Assembly (NCBI GenBank): GCA_039105265.1
Contig: JAPFFF010000017.1
Coordinates: forward strand, 1,426,001 to 1,490,000
Direction: 5' to 3'
Source: Tritrichomonas musculus
Lineage: Eukaryota > Parabasalia > Tritrichomonadida > Tritrichomonadidae
DNA: 64,000 bases
This document shows positions 61,711 to 64,000 of this stretch, one piece after another. Within the stretch, counting starts at the first letter, position 1. Every line of letters starts with the position of its first letter. The notes beneath the pieces are model-generated. The model had not been told where the DNA came from, made no database searches, and saw nothing but the letters and a program-made list of their open reading frames with translations. The translations under genes and the position numbers were made by a program.

Positions 61711-64000
61711 GTCAATGGTTTTTTACATTCAATAAAATCCTTTTTTATATTAAAAAAAAAAACTATTATATAAATGTACTTTGATTTTATCATTAAACAG
61801 CATTCAACTATTTGATGTTTTTCATATCACATTTCCAAATATTTGGAAATCGACCTTTTAGTGAATGCTTTTATGAATAAAGTATGTGCATATTATAATT
61901 AAGAGAATTACAAATACTCTAAGCTTAAATTTGATTCTATAACATACTTTTCACCTAAAAACTATTGTTTTTTTTTTTTGTTTTTTTTTTTTTTTGGGCT
62001 TCAGTAAAAATCACCCCCTCAATTTCACTTAACGGCCAAATTGCCCTTCAAATCAACTGGTGAAAAGTGCGATGTTTACTTCATTTCGCACTTTTCACCT
62101 TTGGTAGTATTCAATTTACTTCATTTTTTTTTTCAATTTTATAAATTCATTTTACACTTTTCACCAGAATTCAAAATATTTCGAAAAATAAAATATAAAT
62201 ATTATATGAGAAATTAAAACTTATCAAAAAAATATTTTAAAAATAAGCTATCAGGAATCATAAGAAATTAATATTTAAAAATAGTTCCTTTTTATTAAAA
62301 ATTGAAAATCTGCATATAATGGAGATATTATAAAATTAAGTTTTTGACTATTTTTTAGATTAAATATTAATATAAAAGATTAGTAAAAGTGAATATGATA
62401 TTAAAATAAAATAAAATTGCATTTAAAAAGATTTAAAATATATCAAATATTTGAGGTTTTTCATAATTCAAAAAATCCAGTAAAATTATTCAAAAAAATC
62501 GTTATAAACACCTCCTATGATATTATTTTTGAGTAATTCTCAAAAAAATTGTAGAATTATTAGCTATTATAATTTTCATTAAAAATAATTATGATATTGA
62601 TGTATATTATAAAAAAGATTTATTTACGATATTTTACAATTGAATTAAGTTTCGAAAAAGAAAATTTCAAAGGGAAATTAGATTTTATTTTGGTGCTAAA
62701 TTAAATAAAAATTGAATGGTTATTACACATTTAAATTGAAATAAATAAAATAATTGCAAACGTATATATAAGTCAATAAATTATAAACGCATTGAGAATA
62801 AAAAAATTTAAAATTTTTTTAACTTGAATTAATTATTTGTGATCAATGAGATTCTTTTCTTCGAATTAAAAAATAAATCAATTTGGAATTCATAGATTTA
62901 CAAAAATGATATAGAAATTTTGTTAATAAATCGTTTTTATGCTTCTGAATTGCAATCGAATAATCATTAAATTTTTCAATAAAATCAATTTTTGAGGGGA
63001 ATGGAAATATCATTCATTCTTCAAATACTGAAAGAATTTTGATTTTTTTGATTATTAGGAAATATCCGATAACTACTTCATCATATGAATATAAATTATT
63101 TTTATCATAATGTATATTAAATATATAAAATATATAATATTCATCTGATTTTGTTTATATTTATTATTATCTTAAATACATTTAAATTAATATATATTTT
63201 AAAAATTGTTTTGCTTTTTTAAAATTTCTAATGAATGTAAAAAAATTTAGATATTCGCATTTTATATTTTTGCTTTTTCTTCTCAATTATTTTCCGATCA
63301 ATTGAAAAAATGAAAGGATTTGAATGCCTTCTCAATGAAATTACCTAACATTATCAGCTGTTTAAAAAACTTATCTTTAGTAACACCCCGTCATTTTTTT
63401 AAAAAACTTTCGATATAATGCATTAAAACAGAAATCGAAGTCCAAAAAAAAAAAAAAAAAAAAAAAAACAATTGAATATTTTATTTAAGACATTAATCAA
63501 AAATCGGGCTCCGTCCAGCTCTATGTTTTTTAGTACAGTTTTAATATAGCGCCTTACTTTTTTCTCGATTTTCTTCGTCATATGTTTTTTGAGCGATGTA
63601 TTTTTTTCTCAATCCCTAAGTAAATTATTGCAATACTTCTAATTTAACATTAAAAAAAAATTAAATTTCTGATAATTTTTTTCTTGTTTTTAGTTTTTTC
63701 TATGAAATAATTATTCTTATTTTTTTTTTTTTTTAAGAACAGGAAATGAAAATAATATAATTTAAAACAGCAGTATCATGTTATAATTTATTGTGAATAT
63801 TGATGAGTTGTATTGTTGACATTTAAAATTGAATAATCTCATTCATTGAAATTGAAAATCTGGATTATGTTCATTTTTTGCATAAAAGCAATATATAATA
63901 TTTTTTCAAACATATTTGATTAATATAGCACATTAAAATCCATGGATTTAGGGCAGAATAATCGTTGAATAGTTACCATGGTTAGATGGCTTATATTAGT
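61711..64000 (+). other. 2.3 kb gene-free region with ACTTTTCACC repeats
   Basis: There are no convincing genes. A 13-bp perfect inverted repeat, GGTGAAAAGTGCG (62059-62071; complement 62087-62099), and two more (C)ACTTTTCACC copies near 61948 and 62157 are present. So are long A or T runs (61971-61995, 63448-63468) and a less AT-rich patch, CGGGCTCCGTCCAGCTCTATG, at 63505. Confidence 0.5.
62059..62099. repeat. Perfect 13-bp inverted repeat with 15-bp loop
   Basis: GGTGAAAAGTGCG and CGCACTTTTCACC could form a strong hairpin. Related ACTTTTCACC copies lie on both sides, so it may be a regulatory site cluster or a foldback. Confidence 0.6.

Noticed and set aside
1-64000. tRNA and rRNA genes, and spliceosomal introns
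   Set aside because: I looked for T-loop (GTTCGAATC-like) words and trichomonad intron ends (ACTAACACACAG) and saw none; a covariance-model scan would settle it.

Overview
The window looks like nuclear DNA of a parabasalid (trichomonad), most likely Tritrichomonas or a close relative. The basis is very AT-rich DNA, compact intron-free eukaryotic genes, several start codons that sit within about 20 bases of a TCA-Py-T-T initiator as in Trichomonas vaginalis, and a high load of Mutator-type and other terminal-inverted-repeat DNA transposons. The species is an inference.

Layout. 1-12 kb: the 3' part of a large helical protein gene cut by the window edge, a small membrane protein, a coiled-coil protein with a C-terminal membrane anchor, a long coiled-coil protein, an RRM RNA-binding protein, a small coiled-coil protein and a Rab11-type GTPase. 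12.06-20.19 kb: one 8.1 kb Mutator-like element with an uninterrupted SWIM-type MULE transposase. Its arms are about 2.8-3 kb inverted repeats made mostly of a 135-bp tandem repeat (20 units left, 18 right), and its left tip supplies the start codon of the Rab gene. 20.2-23 kb: inverted-repeat debris, a small MULE-like MITE and a broken repeat-family gene. 23.7-28 kb: a small unknown protein, a short tubby-like protein and a TRM2-type methyltransferase homologue with a myristoylation signal but without the catalytic cysteine. 28-30 kb: a MITE, a GC-rich foreign-looking patch, small coding remnants and a candidate folded RNA. 30.3-33.2 kb: a ubiquitin-conjugating enzyme, the OST48 subunit of oligosaccharyltransferase and a four-helix membrane protein. 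33.7-35.7 kb: two adjacent TIR elements. 37-45.6 kb: a 2856-residue protein made of DPF motifs, probably an endocytic hub. 46-50 kb: two more MITEs and a degraded coding region. 50-54.3 kb: ribosomal protein eS17, eIF2B beta, a paralogue of the 2.3 kb membrane-anchored protein, and a Cfd1/NUBP2 Fe-S assembly ATPase. 54.3-64 kb: gene-poor DNA with a 123-bp tandem array split by a TA-flanked MITE, and a gene split by a second TA-flanked MITE.

Themes. The housekeeping genes (translation, Fe-S assembly, glycosylation, ubiquitin, Rab and endocytosis) stand alone, with no operons. Between them at least eight TIR elements can be delimited by eye from inverted ends; seven have matching target-site duplications and the eighth, the 8.1 kb MULE, has none. 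A 9-10 base motif, (A)ACTTTTTGA or its complement, recurs far above chance in noncoding DNA. I saw no tRNA, rRNA, CRISPR or spliceosomal intron signal. All calls were made by eye from the sequence; no database search was run.
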